Below, in pieces: positions 38,885 through 48,600 of a stretch of 64,000 bases of DNA. The notes below the pieces were generated by a model. It was not told where the DNA came from and searched no databases. It saw only the letters and a program-made list of their open reading frames with translations. Position 1 is the stretch's first letter; the number at the start of each line of letters is the position of its first letter. The stretch lies in assembly GCA_951799405.1 (NCBI GenBank), contig OX637363.1, positions 8,246,001 to 8,310,000 on the forward strand, written 5' to 3'. The DNA is from Agapetus fuscipes. Lineage: Eukaryota; Arthropoda; Insecta; Trichoptera; Glossosomatidae. Position numbers and translations under genes: made by a program.

Positions 38885-39244
38885 ATTAAAAGGCAGCAGG
38901 CAATAAGTGACATTTTGGTCAAAAATGAGTTAAGAATGCTATTCTACTTGAAATTTTCCCATAGCTCTACGATGACTTTTTTTTTGTTTTTTATGCTCAA
39001 GCAAAAAACTGCGTTTTCGAAGTATGGTTTTGGTGTAACGGACAAAATTTTGTCCTTTTTTGTCCTGAAGGCGCTTGTGACATAAATGCATTTATTTTTT
39101 TTATTTTAGAGCTGTTTTGATTTTAACGATATGATAAAAAATATTAAAAGTTATGCCATTTTTTTGCAATCCCAAACTTTAAACTGCTCTCCTGAACAAT
39201 TTAGTTTTTGTCGCTCATGCCCTACTTCCTTTTAACCGTCGATA
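38885..39244 (+). mobile_element. MITE M2, copy 1
   Basis: About 360 bp. The right end CTTCCTTTTAACCGTCGAT is the complement of the ATCGACGGTTAAAAGG left end seen in the 57672 copy; here the left end is reduced to ATTAAAAGGCAG. Shared interior: CCCATAGCTCTACGATGA, TTTTGTCCTGAAGGC, GATTTTAACGATATGATAAA. Non-coding. Confidence 0.75.
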
Positions 39245-39299
39245 TACATATTTGCTTGTTACCACTGCACGCGACTGGTACAAAGTTTCTATCTATCTA

Positions 39300-39727
39300 T
39301 AATATAATCTATACTCTAAGCTGCAAAGATATGTTAACATTCGAGGCTCATATTAAATGCATGCCATTTATCATAAAGAGCAATAACTCGAAAAATAAGA
39401 ATGATGGGAAATCACGTTTGACGTTCAGACAACCAGTACAAGTTGTATGGGATGAAAAAGGCGACCGATGCTTTATCTTGGTCATATTTGTCCAAATTGA
39501 ACGGCTGTCGCATTCTACCTATTCTTCTCGCATTGTTCTTGTGTTTTATTACAAAATCTCGCTTTTCCCAATTTTTGAGTTATTTCTCTCTATGATTAAA
39601 CGTGCGACATGTAGGTTCGCGCCTACGCATTCTGCATGTGTGCATACAAATAAGCAAAACCTCACATGAACATAAACCTTGCAACTCCTGCCGCCGTTCC
39701 CTGAACCGGGGTGGCATTGGCAAAAGT
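39300..39727 (-). repeat. F1 subfamily b split by MITE M1
   Basis: 39300-39364 is the F1 3' end and 39606-39727 continues from CATGTAGGTTCGCGCCTACG to GGCATTGGCAAAAGT. Confidence 0.75.
39365..39605. mobile_element. MITE M1, copy 2
   Basis: Left CATAAAGAGCAATAACTCG and right GAGTTATTTCTCTCTATGAT, then TAAACGTGC, inverted. The interior AACCAGTACAAGTTGTATGG and ATTTGTCCAAATTGAACGGC matches copy 1 in reverse. Again inserted in an F1 repeat. Confidence 0.78.
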
Positions 39728-40059
39728 TTAAACCCGGAAATAAATTTCTTTGACTTGATGTCTCTTTAATATTACATACATATTATATGCTTCTTTTTTG
39801 GACATTGAGACGGTTTCAATGAACATATACACTGTTATGTTTAAGATGAAGAGGTATCTCCAGGATACTTTCATCCGGCTAGCTCTCATCAGCATCACTC
39901 TCAGGGCGTGGGGTTCTTTCTTTGGTATTGCTTACTTGTATCTTAGGAAGGGTGGAATATTAAAATATATGTTTCACATGAACAAATAGGGTTTATTTAA
40001 TTTAGTAATATGGGGAAAAAGGGGAAATAAGGGAATGGCCAGACCTGCTCCTTGTCACT
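39728..40059. other. Spacer, nothing recognised
   Basis: A 63-codon open stretch at 39798-39989 has no recognisable domain. Confidence 0.35.
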
Positions 40060-40480
40060 AAAACACTCCCTACTCTGTTGACTGGAGTTCCGAACTGAAG
40101 GCTTAGGGCAGCGCCCCAGGCTAGCGGCGGCTCACGAGGCGGACGCCTCCACACGTTGGAGCCCCTGGGTGGGCGCTTCTATGCACTATGTCTCCTATGC
40201 CTCTGGTCCACAAGGCGGTTGCCTTGCTGGCAGGAAATCCAAGTACATGGGGAGGAGGGAGCTCCATTGTAACGCCCCCTCTTGCACCGCTTGGTGCTTG
40301 GTCGCCGACGTCTGAATTGGTTGACATCTTGCCGGGAACTGATGAGCGACGGGCCGATTAGTTCACACGGCGCAGTTCGGCCGCTTCCGTGACCGTTCGG
40401 CTCCGTTCGGCCCACAAACACACGCTGCACACTTCGAGATTGCTCTTTCAATCTTATTTTAAAATAACATAACAACACTT
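40060..40480 (-). other. GC-rich island with overlapping short frames
   Basis: Markedly GC-richer than its surroundings. Two overlapping minus-strand frames (40121-40327 and 40179-40478) have low-complexity Arg/Pro/Gly content. It could be a LINE 5' UTR or ORF remnant; no domain recognised. Confidence 0.35.
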
Positions 40481-40739
40481 ACAGGAGTTTATGAAAGCGT
40501 TAAATTTAATTCTCTATCGCAAGTATTATATAAATCTTAGCGTTTAAGCTGCTATAGAGAGCGTTAAAGTTTCCTAACATCTTTGATGAAACGCTATAGT
40601 ATAGTTGAAACATATCATTTTATTCTTGGGTACTGGTTTTATGGAACCACAACTGAAATAGCAGGTCGGTTAGTCAGACATAAAATGTAGAATATTTTGG
40701 ATAGCTACATTCCTAAGCAACGCCACTAGTATTATCACC

Positions 40740-41175
40740 ATTATGAGCTTCACATTCTTCATAGACTGATCTTCGGGATGTCCCAATTCTCTCACATCAC
40801 TCCGCTGTTAAAAGAACTACATTGGCTTCGTTTTCCTGAGAGGTTGGTCTACCGTGTGTATTTGATGGTATTTATAGCCCTAAACGGTGAGGCTCCATCA
40901 TATCTGGAAGACATGTTTTCCCCCGTTGAGGTGAGTGTGAGGGGGCGGACACTGAGGTCAGCGGAAAGTGATGCTGTCAGTTTGACGCAGCCTCACCGTC
41001 AAATACGCACTAATTTTGGGGATCGCGCTTTCCGGATTGCGGGACCGATGGAGTGGAACAGACCGGAGTGAGGGTTTCGTAATCTGTTGGCATTTTTAAG
41101 GAAGCACTGAAACGGCACCTTCATAAAATATCTCATTCATGATTTGGTGGGCCCTTGAGGTGTGACACACACAAA
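40740..41175 (+). pseudogene. L2/CR1-like LINE 3' end that matches the SINE-B type-1 tail
   Basis: Frame 40778-41071 reads ITPLLKELHWLRFPERLVYR, then ALNGEAPSYLEDMFSP, then FGDRAFRIAGPMEWN, the RT C-terminus of L2/CR1 LINEs (ITP.L..LHWL; GDRAF..A.P..WN). The 3' UTR then has CCCTTGAGGTGTGACACACACAAAAA, shared with the SINE-B type-1 tail CTCTTGAGGTGTGATACACACAAAAA. 5'-truncated. Confidence 0.78.
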
Positions 41176-41176
41176 A

Positions 41177-41450
41177 ATGACGTAAACTGATACGTGTCTG
41201 CTTGTGGGAATGCATTTAAAATGAATATTTTATAAATCGACTGCTCCAAAGAAGAAGGAAGTAACTCCGAAATTGAGGTTTTTGACTTATTTCCATTTCT
41301 GAAGGTAACAAATCATTATCCTCATGCCAAGATGACAGCCGTGTCTTTATCCGTTTTTAACTCTTTTTTTTGACTTAGTGCTGTCTTCCATGGAGCAGTC
41401 GATATATCCTTGCTACTTAGAATTAGATTAAGATTTAGATCTTATACATT
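41177..41450 (+). repeat. F1 3' end split by MITE M3
   Basis: ACTGATACGTGTCTGCTTGT, then GGGAATGCATTTAAAATGAA before the insert. ATATCCTTGCTACTTAGAAT and a TTAGAT tail follow it. Confidence 0.7.
41236..41403. mobile_element. MITE M3
   Basis: 168 bp with perfect 13-bp inverted ends ATCGACTGCTCCA / TGGAGCAGTCGAT, inside F1. The ATCGAC start resembles M2, so the two may be related. Single copy in the window. Confidence 0.7.
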
Positions 41451-42076
41451 ATGCAATTTAGATAAAAGATGATCCCATTTTCATTTAAAAATAATGTCCT
41501 TAAAGGTGGTCAATTGTTCAATTTATAAATCACCTCGTTTAAAAGTTAATTGCAAAATATCATGTCCGATCTACTCGAATATTTGCACTAGCAACAATTC
41601 CACCCCTCGGTATTCCGATGTCACGTTTCTTTGCGTATTTTTCTCCCCTTTTTGATTTGTGTCCAAGATCAAATAAAACATAAAATAGCACGCGGGATCA
41701 GAGCGCCAAAAACAAACGCTAATGAATCGTTTCTACGGCGTAAAATATATATCTGTGTGGGGTCAGTCAGGGGAGGGTTTTGGGTCCCCTGTTTTTCATG
41801 ATTATTGGATGGGGAACGGGGAATTTATGCAGATCAACCTTTCAGGATTTATGTATTTTGTAAGGTTAGCTTTATTGGATTTGGCGGTTATACTCAATTA
41901 GTTCTGTACGATTCAAAAGGAAAATTTTAAAGGTATTTTATCCGTAAATGGTTCGTTTGAGAGTCACTACCTTTTTGTTGTGAAAAAGCCTTTCTTTAAC
42001 ATAGTCGACTTTATGGTTCAGGGGTACAATGGTGACATTCGAATTAACGTTTTCATAATCTGCGCCGGATCGAGCC
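41451..42076. other. Spacer, nothing recognised
   Basis: No repeat seen elsewhere in the window and no coding frame of interest. Confidence 0.4.
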
Positions 42077-42253
42077 CCCTTTTTTTTAAAGAAATCCTGT
42101 GTGGGAGGCTCCCTATATTTCAGAGACTTTAAGGGTTGATGACACTTGTTTTAGTGCCGCAGAGGTGTTTACGAGCTTGGTCGTCGCTACAAAGGGCCAA
42201 TACTCAAGCAAAACCCAGTTGCTGTAAGGCAGGATGGACCTTTAGCGATCGGT
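42077..42253 (-). mobile_element. SINE-B, type-2 tail, head missing
   Basis: Minus strand AGGACCGATCGCTAAAGGTC to GACCAAGCTCGTAAACACCT, then the LINE-derived tail and an A run. Confidence 0.75.
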
Positions 42254-42263
42254 CCTTTTACAT

Positions 42264-42460
42264 TGTTTTCTAATTGACTTAGGCTTGTATGCGGCTGACC
42301 ACACATAATGTAAAAAATGGTTCACTTTGCCAATGTCACCCCTGTTTCAGGGAATGTCGGCAAGAGTTGCAGGGCTTATGTTTATTTGAGATTGGGTTGT
42401 ATATTGTAGGCTTACATGCGGCATGTGAATCTGAAATAAATTTTAAATGATATATTCCTT
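42264..42460 (+). repeat. F1 repeat, 5' of the Penelope-type insert
   Basis: Typical F1 from TTGTATGCGGCTGACCACAC to TTTTAAATGATATATTCCTT, where it is interrupted. Confidence 0.75.
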
Positions 42461-42657
42461 AAAAAATTAAAATAAAAAATAAAATAAACAAATTGTATTA
42501 GGTTACGGGTTGTACCTGACGATGGAAACATTGTTTCCGAAACCGGTCGTACATTATTAAATTTTACTCACCCCGTAACCTAATACAATTTGTTTATTTT
42601 ATTTTTAATTTTAATTTTTTAAAAATGAAAGGTTACAAAGTGAATGCCTCATCAATT
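42461..42657 (+). mobile_element. Penelope-type insert with hammerhead in a palindrome loop
   Basis: Flanked by a 15-bp direct repeat AATGATATATTCCTT (42446-42460 and 42658-42672), evidence of a real insertion event. Arms of ~45 bp (ACAAATTGTATTAGGTTACGG and its complement) enclose hammerhead motif 8. No ORF. Confidence 0.72.
42512..42552 (+). ncRNA. Hammerhead-ribozyme-like motif 8
   Basis: Helix I GTAC/GTAC, core CTGACGA, extra T, helix II GGAAAC/GTTTCC, GAA, palindromic helix III ACCGGT, nucleotide 17 C. Every helix differs in sequence from motif 1 yet pairs fully. Confidence 0.7.
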
Positions 42658-42666
42658 AATGATATA

Positions 42667-42952
42667 TTCCTTGACTTATAGGTTGGTATGAGGCTGACCA
42701 CCCATACTGTAAAAAATGGTTCACTTTGCCAATGCCACCCCTGTTTCAGGGAAGGTCGGCAAGAGTTGCAGGGCTTATTTGAGATTGGGGTTCATTTGAG
42801 ATTGGGTTTTTTTTGGGTTTTCCACATGCGGCATGTGTGAGCGCAAAATTATGCGTGTCTGTTTGTGGGAATGCATTTAAAATGAATCTCAAATGGTACA
42901 TATCTTAGATTAGATGTATCTTTGCAGCTTAGATTTAGATTTACTAGTGCCA
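42667..42952 (+). repeat. F1 repeat with a short internal duplication
   Basis: Full plus-strand copy; TTTGAGATTGGG occurs twice near 42780-42806, a local duplication. Ends CTTAGATTTAGATTTA. Confidence 0.78.
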
Positions 42953-43375
42953 AGGATAATACCTAATGAAAGAATGAACAATTTCAAATGATATATCTAC
43001 CATGTCAAATAACAAACATGCCCCGTGACGTCACTGCCAGAACTTTGACACTTTGACTTGTGACGTGTCATTTGTCAAATGCGCCTACTATTTGACGTGT
43101 CGCACCCTTTACATTCTTTCACGCATCTCACTCATTCATATGAAAAGTTCATGGCTCGCTTATGCGTGAGAACGGGATGCAAAGCGACTTTGAACAACAG
43201 GGTATACACTATACAGTCACAAAGAAACAAAAAATCACTCAAGGATAATGAAAAAAGTTTCGCGAGGTAGACATTATTTTTACGAGGAATGAGTTTTTGT
43301 GGAGTTTAGAAATACGTAGGACTATGCAAACTTTTTTGTGATGTGACCGAGTGTGTGCCTGATTAAGCTGTAATC
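42953..43375. other. Spacer, nothing recognised
   Basis: A 63-codon open stretch at 43079-43270 has no recognisable domain. Several TTTGAC(A/G)TGTC-like phrases lie at 43040-43105. Confidence 0.35.
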
Positions 43376-43480
43376 TATAATCTAAGTTGCAAAAAGATGT
43401 ATATTACATTCAAGATTTAGATAAAATGGCGGTTGATCTGTAATGCTGGCGGCTAGGGCTAGGGTTTCTCATGTTTTCCA
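43376..43480. repeat. F1 tail scrap and RTE 3' scrap
   Basis: 43376-43425 is a minus-strand F1 end. 43430-43480 (ATGGCGGTTGATCTGTAATG) is the RTE 3' block on the plus strand. Confidence 0.5.
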
Positions 43481-43608
43481 TTTTTTTTTTGTAAATTTTA
43501 AATTAGAATTTTGTATTTAATTTTAATGTTTATCCATTTATTTCTGTCTAAAATATTACCTATATAGGCTATAACCTTTCAGTGATTTCTGATCCTCTTT
43601 TGCTTTGT

Positions 43609-43764
43609 GTAAACACTTGGGAAAGTGTAGCTTCACGGGAGGGCCTTCTGCCACTCGCATCTCACATAACTTTTGCATGCGAGTCCTGTGACACATCCCC
43701 GGATGGGATGGATATACAGGGCGTGGGTCAGTGGAGGGGAGACTGACCCTGAGAGAAGGTGTTG
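43609..43764. repeat. Repeat D, copy 1
   Basis: 156 bp matching 45268-45423 with about one mismatch. Contains CACGGGAGGGCCTTCTGCCA and CATCCCCGGATGGGATGG. No function recognised. Confidence 0.8.
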
Positions 43765-43792
43765 TCTTAAATATTATTTGTTGTATAATTAT

Positions 43793-44525
43793 ATTCCTTG
43801 ACTTATAGGTTGGTATACTGAGGCTGACCACTAATCTAATCTAATCTAATCTAAGCTGCAAAGATATATATCATTTAAGATTTATATTAAATGCATTCCC
43901 ACAAGCAGACATGTATAATTTATCTCTTGCCGTCCTTCCCTGAAACAGGGGTGACATTGGCAAAGTGAACCAATTTTTTACAGTATGGGTGGTCAGCCAC
44001 ATAACAACCTATAAGTCAAGGAACAATAACCACCCATACTGAAATAAATGGTTTACTTTGCCAATGTCACCCCTATGTCAGGGAAGGTCGGCAAAAGTTG
44101 TAGGGCTTATGTTCATTTGAGGCTTGATTTTATTTGTAAGTGCACATTCAGCATTTGTAAGCGCGAACTACACGTGTTTGTTTGTGGGCATACATCTGAC
44201 AGCTTTAAATGAACATATCCTTGCAACTTTGATTATAGATTATAGGTCCACATGCGGCATGTGTGAGCGCGAAATTATGCGTGTCTGCTTGTGGGAATGC
44301 ACTTAATATGAATTTAAAATGATTCATATCTTTGCAACTTAGATTTAGATTTAGCATACTCACAAGCTGACATGTATAAGTGCTAACACATGCCGCATGT
44401 GAACCTACAATATAAAACCCAATCTCAAATGAACGTAAACCCTGTAACTCTTGCCTACCTTCCCTGAAGCAGGAGTGACATCGGCAAAGTGAACCATTTT
44501 TTACAGTATGTGTGGTCAGCCGCAT
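43793..44525. repeat. F1 cluster, mixed orientations
   Basis: Plus head 43793-43832; minus copy 43833-44025 with a (TAATC)4 end; plus copy 44028-44247; plus 3' half 44248-44355; minus copy 44356-44525. Such clusters suggest repeated insertion into, or recombination among, existing F1 copies. Confidence 0.7.
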
Positions 44526-44526
44526 A

Positions 44527-44794
44527 ATAATAATAATAAGACAATACTAACAGTGCCGTTTTGTGATAAATCACTGCAAGGGCACTATTCATCTGTAACA
44601 TCTCCGAAACAAACATGTCTTAAATCCCGACCTCAATGCACTTGCACTCTCTACGGCTCTTAGCTCATGGGGTAAGGCATTCCACAACACAGGGCCGGCT
44701 ATGCAAAAGGCACGATCCAAGTATTTTGCTTTATTAGATCGTTTTGGAACTCTTGATTTATTCACAGCAGTGCAACTTGCAGATCTTAATGCCA
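44527..44794 (-). pseudogene. L2/CR1-like LINE 3' end inserted in F1
   Basis: Minus frame: SRVPKRSNKAKYLDRAFCIA, then GPVLWNALPHELRAVESAS, then FKTCLFRRCY, an RT C-terminus, then a short UTR and a (TTA)n end. GCATA on both sides (44522-44526, 44795-44799) lies inside F1, giving a target duplication. Extreme 5' truncation. Confidence 0.8.
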
Positions 44795-44827
44795 GCATAC
44801 CAACCTTTAAGTCAAGGAACTAACCAA

Positions 44828-44925
44828 GGTACCTGTAAATCTTAAAAAGGTTCCACTCGCCACATGGGATCACTTCGAGTAAAACGCAGCAAGAAGTTTC
44901 ACCATATGTGTATCTTAGTGTAAGT
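44828..44925 (+). mobile_element. SINE-A 3' fragment
   Basis: ACCTGTAAATCTTAAAAAGG, then TTCCACTCGCCACATGGGAT and the ATGTGTATCTTAGT end. Confidence 0.6.
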
Positions 44926-45222
44926 AGTTTATGTACAATTTTGCAGGAAAATGGCGTGTTAGGCTAAGTAATTCCCTAAAGGTGTCAAGTATCACTTAAA
45001 CATACATCACTGCCTTTACAGTTAATACCTGCATTAGTATGGCTGCCTTCCTTACACCAACTGTGACTCATACTTAATCATTTATACAGCACTAAACCTC
45101 TTCTCTTCCACCGGTGAATAGGAATCAATCAAGTTTTTTTTCTGAAAACATTAGACAATAGAAAAAAAACACTGTATTAATAAATCCACCCTAAAAAATA
45201 TATTAGACAATAGACTTCAATG
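44926..45222. other. Spacer, nothing recognised
   Basis: No match noted. Confidence 0.35.
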
Positions 45223-45603
45223 TTCCATGACTTATAGGTTGGTATGTGACTGACAATCCATGCACTTGTAAACACTTGGGAAAGTGTAGCTTCACGGGAG
45301 GGCCTTCTGCCACTCGCATCTCACATAACGTTTGCATGCGAGTCCTGTGACACATCCCCGGATGGGATGGATATACAGGGCGTGGGTCAGTGGAGGGGAG
45401 ACTGACCCTGAGAGAAGGTGTTGACCATCCATGCTGTAGAAAATGGTCCATTATGCCAATGTCACCCCTGTTTCAGGGAAGGTCGGCAAGAGTTGCAGGG
45501 TGTATGTTCATTGCAAGCGCGAACTTGTACGTGTCTGGTTGTGGGCATGCATGTAATGTGAATCTCCAATGTAACATATCTTTGCAACTTAGATTAGATT
45601 AGA
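45223..45603 (+). repeat. F1 repeat split by repeat D
   Basis: F1 head to 45263 and the remainder from 45423. The block GACMATCCATGC is present on both sides of the insert. Confidence 0.75.
45264..45423. repeat. Repeat D, copy 2, with ~12-bp target duplication
   Basis: Near-identical to 43609-43764. GACAATCCATGC (45252) and GACCATCCATGC (45423) flank it, suggesting a mobile, possibly retroposed, sequence of unknown class. Confidence 0.65.
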
Positions 45604-45904
45604 TTAGGTACAGCACGCTCGAGATATCTCGCATGTGGCAGTCATTCGGTTAATACCACGCAGAAGCCGAGGCAGTTTATATAAAACGGGAATCCTAATT
45701 TATTCATGTGACTCCTATGGAAATTAATCATATTGCAAATAGATAAGGTTTCTTCTTTGTAGAGTTAATTCGGGATTTGTGGTCGATGAATAGCGGGGCT
45801 TAAAAAATGAGGCCCGCACTTTTGACATAGACAAAAAATATGCGACGTTACACGGCCGGGTTACTAGGTCCAACTCATGTTTTTTTTTAGAATAACTTAA
45901 AAAA
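45604..45904. other. Spacer, nothing recognised
   Basis: No match noted. Confidence 0.35.
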
Positions 45905-46150
45905 ATAGATTTGTGAAGAGGAATGCAATTCACCAACCTATTCTGCCTGGCCAGAAACAGGTATTAATATCATCATTTAATAATTCAATCTTGTTAATTA
46001 TTAATGAATTATTAAATAATAATTACCCAATAACATCTGTTGAACCAGGGTCAAAGTTAAAGTCAAGTGACCCAAGCGGGGATCGAACCAACGTTGTTCC
46101 ATTCGAAACACGCTAGAAAGATCAGCCCTCTTGGCCCCCGCGGCTATAAC
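45905..46150 (-). mobile_element. SINE-C, long variant
   Basis: Minus strand: CGGGGGCCAAGAGGGCTGAT head region, GGTTCGATCCCCGC, ACCCTGGTTCAACAGATG, an AT-rich TTAATAATTCATT block, and the TGGTGAATTGCATTCC end. Confidence 0.7.
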
Positions 46151-46181
46151 CCCGACAGTTTGGTTTTTAGTTGCTTCGGAT

Positions 46182-46545
46182 CTCTAATCTAAGTGGCAAA
46201 CATATGTATCATTGGGGATTCACATTGTGAAAGGAGACTGTGAAAGAATGGGATGTACAAAATGAGCGTAAAAGAAGAAAATGCATGAAAAAGGTGATGG
46301 ATATGAATGCATTGAAAGAGGTATGTAAGGATAGGAAAAAATGGAGGCAACTCTGCAGAGGCTCTGGCCACCCCTAGCGGAATGGCGACAGAGTTACAGT
46401 TACAGTATATGCATTCTCACTAGCAGACACGTACAAATTCGCGCTCGCTTATGGCCGCATGTGAACCTACAACATAAAAACCCAAATCTCAAATGGACGT
46501 ACATCCTGCAACTCTTGCCGTCCTTCCCTGAACCAGTGCGATGTT
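46182..46545 (-). repeat. F1 repeat split by an RTE 3' end
   Basis: 46182-46228 (F1 3' end) and 46408-46545 (ATGCATTCTCACTAGCAGAC onward) are contiguous in uninterrupted F1. Confidence 0.75.
46229..46407 (+). pseudogene. RTE-type LINE 3' end inserted in F1
   Basis: Frame reads EWDVQNERKRRKCMKKVMDM, then KEVCKDRKKWRQLCRGSGHP-stop, with the UTR AGCGGAATGGCGACAGAGTT and TTACAG units. Best preserved copy of this LINE end. Confidence 0.75.
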
Positions 46546-46589
46546 TTCCCGCCGAGAGAAAAGAGAAATGGATGTAACGCAACGCAATT

Positions 46590-46935
46590 AAACTGTACAT
46601 TTAGTGCTATTTCTTACCGCGTTGCCCTCTAAGAAGCCACTGCGGGCTAATGTGACCTGTGGAACCGGCGAGGGTAGTTCTTCCTTAAGAAGGCTGTGTG
46701 AACCTTGCCGGTATTTTTTTTTTTTAATTAATACCAAAACTAGAACTCATTTCTGACACCCTTGGTGTTGATCGAACACTAGCTCTCTGGCATGAGACGC
46801 TAGCATTCTACCAACTGTGCCATCGACCGGGCGCGGACGATAAGAAAAGAGGAATAACAGGCTAAAAAGAAGCAGATAAAACTCTGTAGAAGTTTAGGCC
46901 ACACCTAGCGGAATGGTGACTTTAATATACCCTGT
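46590..46935. repeat. Degenerate SINE-A (minus) and RTE 3' scrap (plus)
   Basis: 46590-46835 keeps the SINE-A order with a diverged head (CTCGTGCCATCGACCGGGC-like end). 46840-46935 has CACACCTAGCGGAATGGTGA of the RTE end. Confidence 0.5.
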
Positions 46936-47173
46936 ATAACTGGGATAATCTTTGAAAGAATGAGAAAACATAAGATTTTATGTGTTTGAATGTCTACAGC
47001 TGTTTAAAATAATATTGACATAAGGAAATCAGTGAATTCCTTTAGTCGTTAAAAAGGGAACAACTTGAAGTTAAATATTTGATCTCGTGGACCTGAATGC
47101 TAGTCTGTTTGCATGCTCATAACTGCAGCTAGGTTTACTGCACTTTTATGTGTTTATTTAAAGCGCAATTAAG
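46936..47173. other. Spacer, nothing recognised
   Basis: No match noted. Confidence 0.35.
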
Positions 47174-47512
47174 TCCGGCGATAGCTCAGTTGGTAGAGTG
47201 CTTGCATTCCATGCCGAGAGCTCGGGTTCAAATCACATCGAGGGTGACGGAAATGATTTTCCGTTTCGGTGTTTATTTCAAATCCTAAATAAAAAATACC
47301 GGCAACGTTTACTAAGCCTACACAAGCAATGAGAACCAGCCCCCCCTCCGGGAGCTGGGAATTCCCCACTTCAACTGAAATTGGTTGGTGTGAGGCAGGC
47401 CCCCTTACCCGTAAAAAAAAAAGGTCCTGAATCGCCAAATGCGACCATTTCGAGGATAACGCAGGCAAGAAGTTACACTATATTTGTAACTTAGTTGCGT
47501 TTTTTTTTTTTG
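47174..47512 (+). mobile_element. SINE-A, full length
   Basis: CCGGCGATAGCTCAGTTGGT head, CGGGTTCAAATCAC B box (mutated), complete body, and TTAGTTGCGTTTTTTT end. Confidence 0.85.
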
Positions 47513-47614
47513 CAGCATTTGGTTCAATTAGTACATCGTGTTTTTCTTGCTTTGATTTGTTAATCAACTGAATGGAATTCTCAGAGAAAAATGCTTTGAG
47601 TAAAAATGGTTTCT

Positions 47615-47763
47615 TATAATCTAGGATGTAAAGATTTCTACATTTAAGATTCATACTTAAGGCATGCCCGTAAGCAAACGTAAAAAATCACGCTTATACA
47701 TGTTTCATTTAAATGTAGTAGTCGACGCAACGTTTCGGACTCGCTTGTAATAGGAAATTGATC
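47615..47763. repeat. F1 scrap and SINE-B head scrap
   Basis: 47615-47705 is a minus-strand F1 3' part. 47715-47755 resembles a plus-strand SINE-B head (GCAACGTTTCGGACTCGC). Confidence 0.45.
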
Positions 47764-48003
47764 TATCGACCTTTTTACGAGCTTGGTCGTCGTCGCTACA
47801 AAGCGCCAAATCTCAAGCAAGACCCAGTTGCTGTAAGGCTGGATGGACCTTTGGTGACCGGTCATTGGTAAAGGTATATGAATTGTTAACCCAGAGAAGA
47901 GCAAATCTGAAAATATAAATAGTATCTTTTTGTGCTCCGCCGGGAATCGAACCCACAACCTTCCATTCAGAGTCAGAACTGTTAACACTGAACTAGGACC
48001 GGT
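47764..48003 (-). mobile_element. SINE-B joined to a SINE-A remnant (dimer junction)
   Basis: Minus strand: complete SINE-B head and body to CGACCAAGCTCGTAAAAAGG, then TCGATAG, the SINE-A start. Same junction as at 52387 and 59298. Confidence 0.72.
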
Positions 48004-48009
48004 CATATA

Positions 48010-48600
48010 TATAGGTTGGTATGCAGTCGACCACCCATGCTGTAGAAAATAGTTCATTTGCCAATGCCACCCCTGTTTCAGGGAAGGTCGGCAAGAGTTG
48101 CAGGGTGTATCTTCATTTGAGATTCGGGTTTTTATATCGTAAGTCCACACGAAGCATGTTTAAGCGCGAACTTATACACGTCTGCTTGTGAAAATGCATA
48201 TAATGTAACGCAAAAAAAAACGCAACTAAGCTACACATATAGTGTAACTTCTTGCCGCGTTATCCCCGAAGGGGTTGCATGTGGCGAGTTGAACCTATTT
48301 ATTTTTACAGGTAAGGGGGCCGGCCTTACGCCAACCACTTCAGTTGAAGTGGGGGTTTTCCCAGCTCCCGAGGGGGCTGGTACTCATTTCTTGTGAAGGC
48401 TGAGTAAACCTTGCCGGTAATTTTATTATGGGGTTTGAAATAAACACCGAATTAGGAAATCATTTTTGACACCCTCCTCGGTGGGATTCGAACCCGAGCT
48501 CACGGGGTAGAATGCGAGCACTCTACCAACTGAGCTATCGACCGGACAATGTGAATCCTTAATGTTACATATTATTGCTTAAACTTAAACTAGATTAGAT
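48010..48600 (+). repeat. F1 repeat split by SINE-A
   Basis: First part ends ATGCATATAATGT (48206), second part starts AATGTGAATCCTTAATG (48548). Confidence 0.82.
48207..48547 (-). mobile_element. SINE-A, full length, exact boundaries
   Basis: 341 bp between the duplicated AATGT (48202-48206 and 48548-48552). Minus strand from GTCCGGTCGATAGCTCAGTT to GTTGCGTTTTTTTTTGCGT. Defines the family ends. Confidence 0.93.

Noticed and set aside
39208..39669. 153-codon plus-strand frame
   Set aside because: It crosses MITE M2, F1 and MITE M1 and is chance read-through of repeats.
47644..48150. 168-codon minus-strand frame
   Set aside because: It spans F1 and SINE-B sequence; read-through of repeats.
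48480..48547. tRNA-like gene
   Set aside because: Part of a full-length SINE-A with its own AATGT target duplication.
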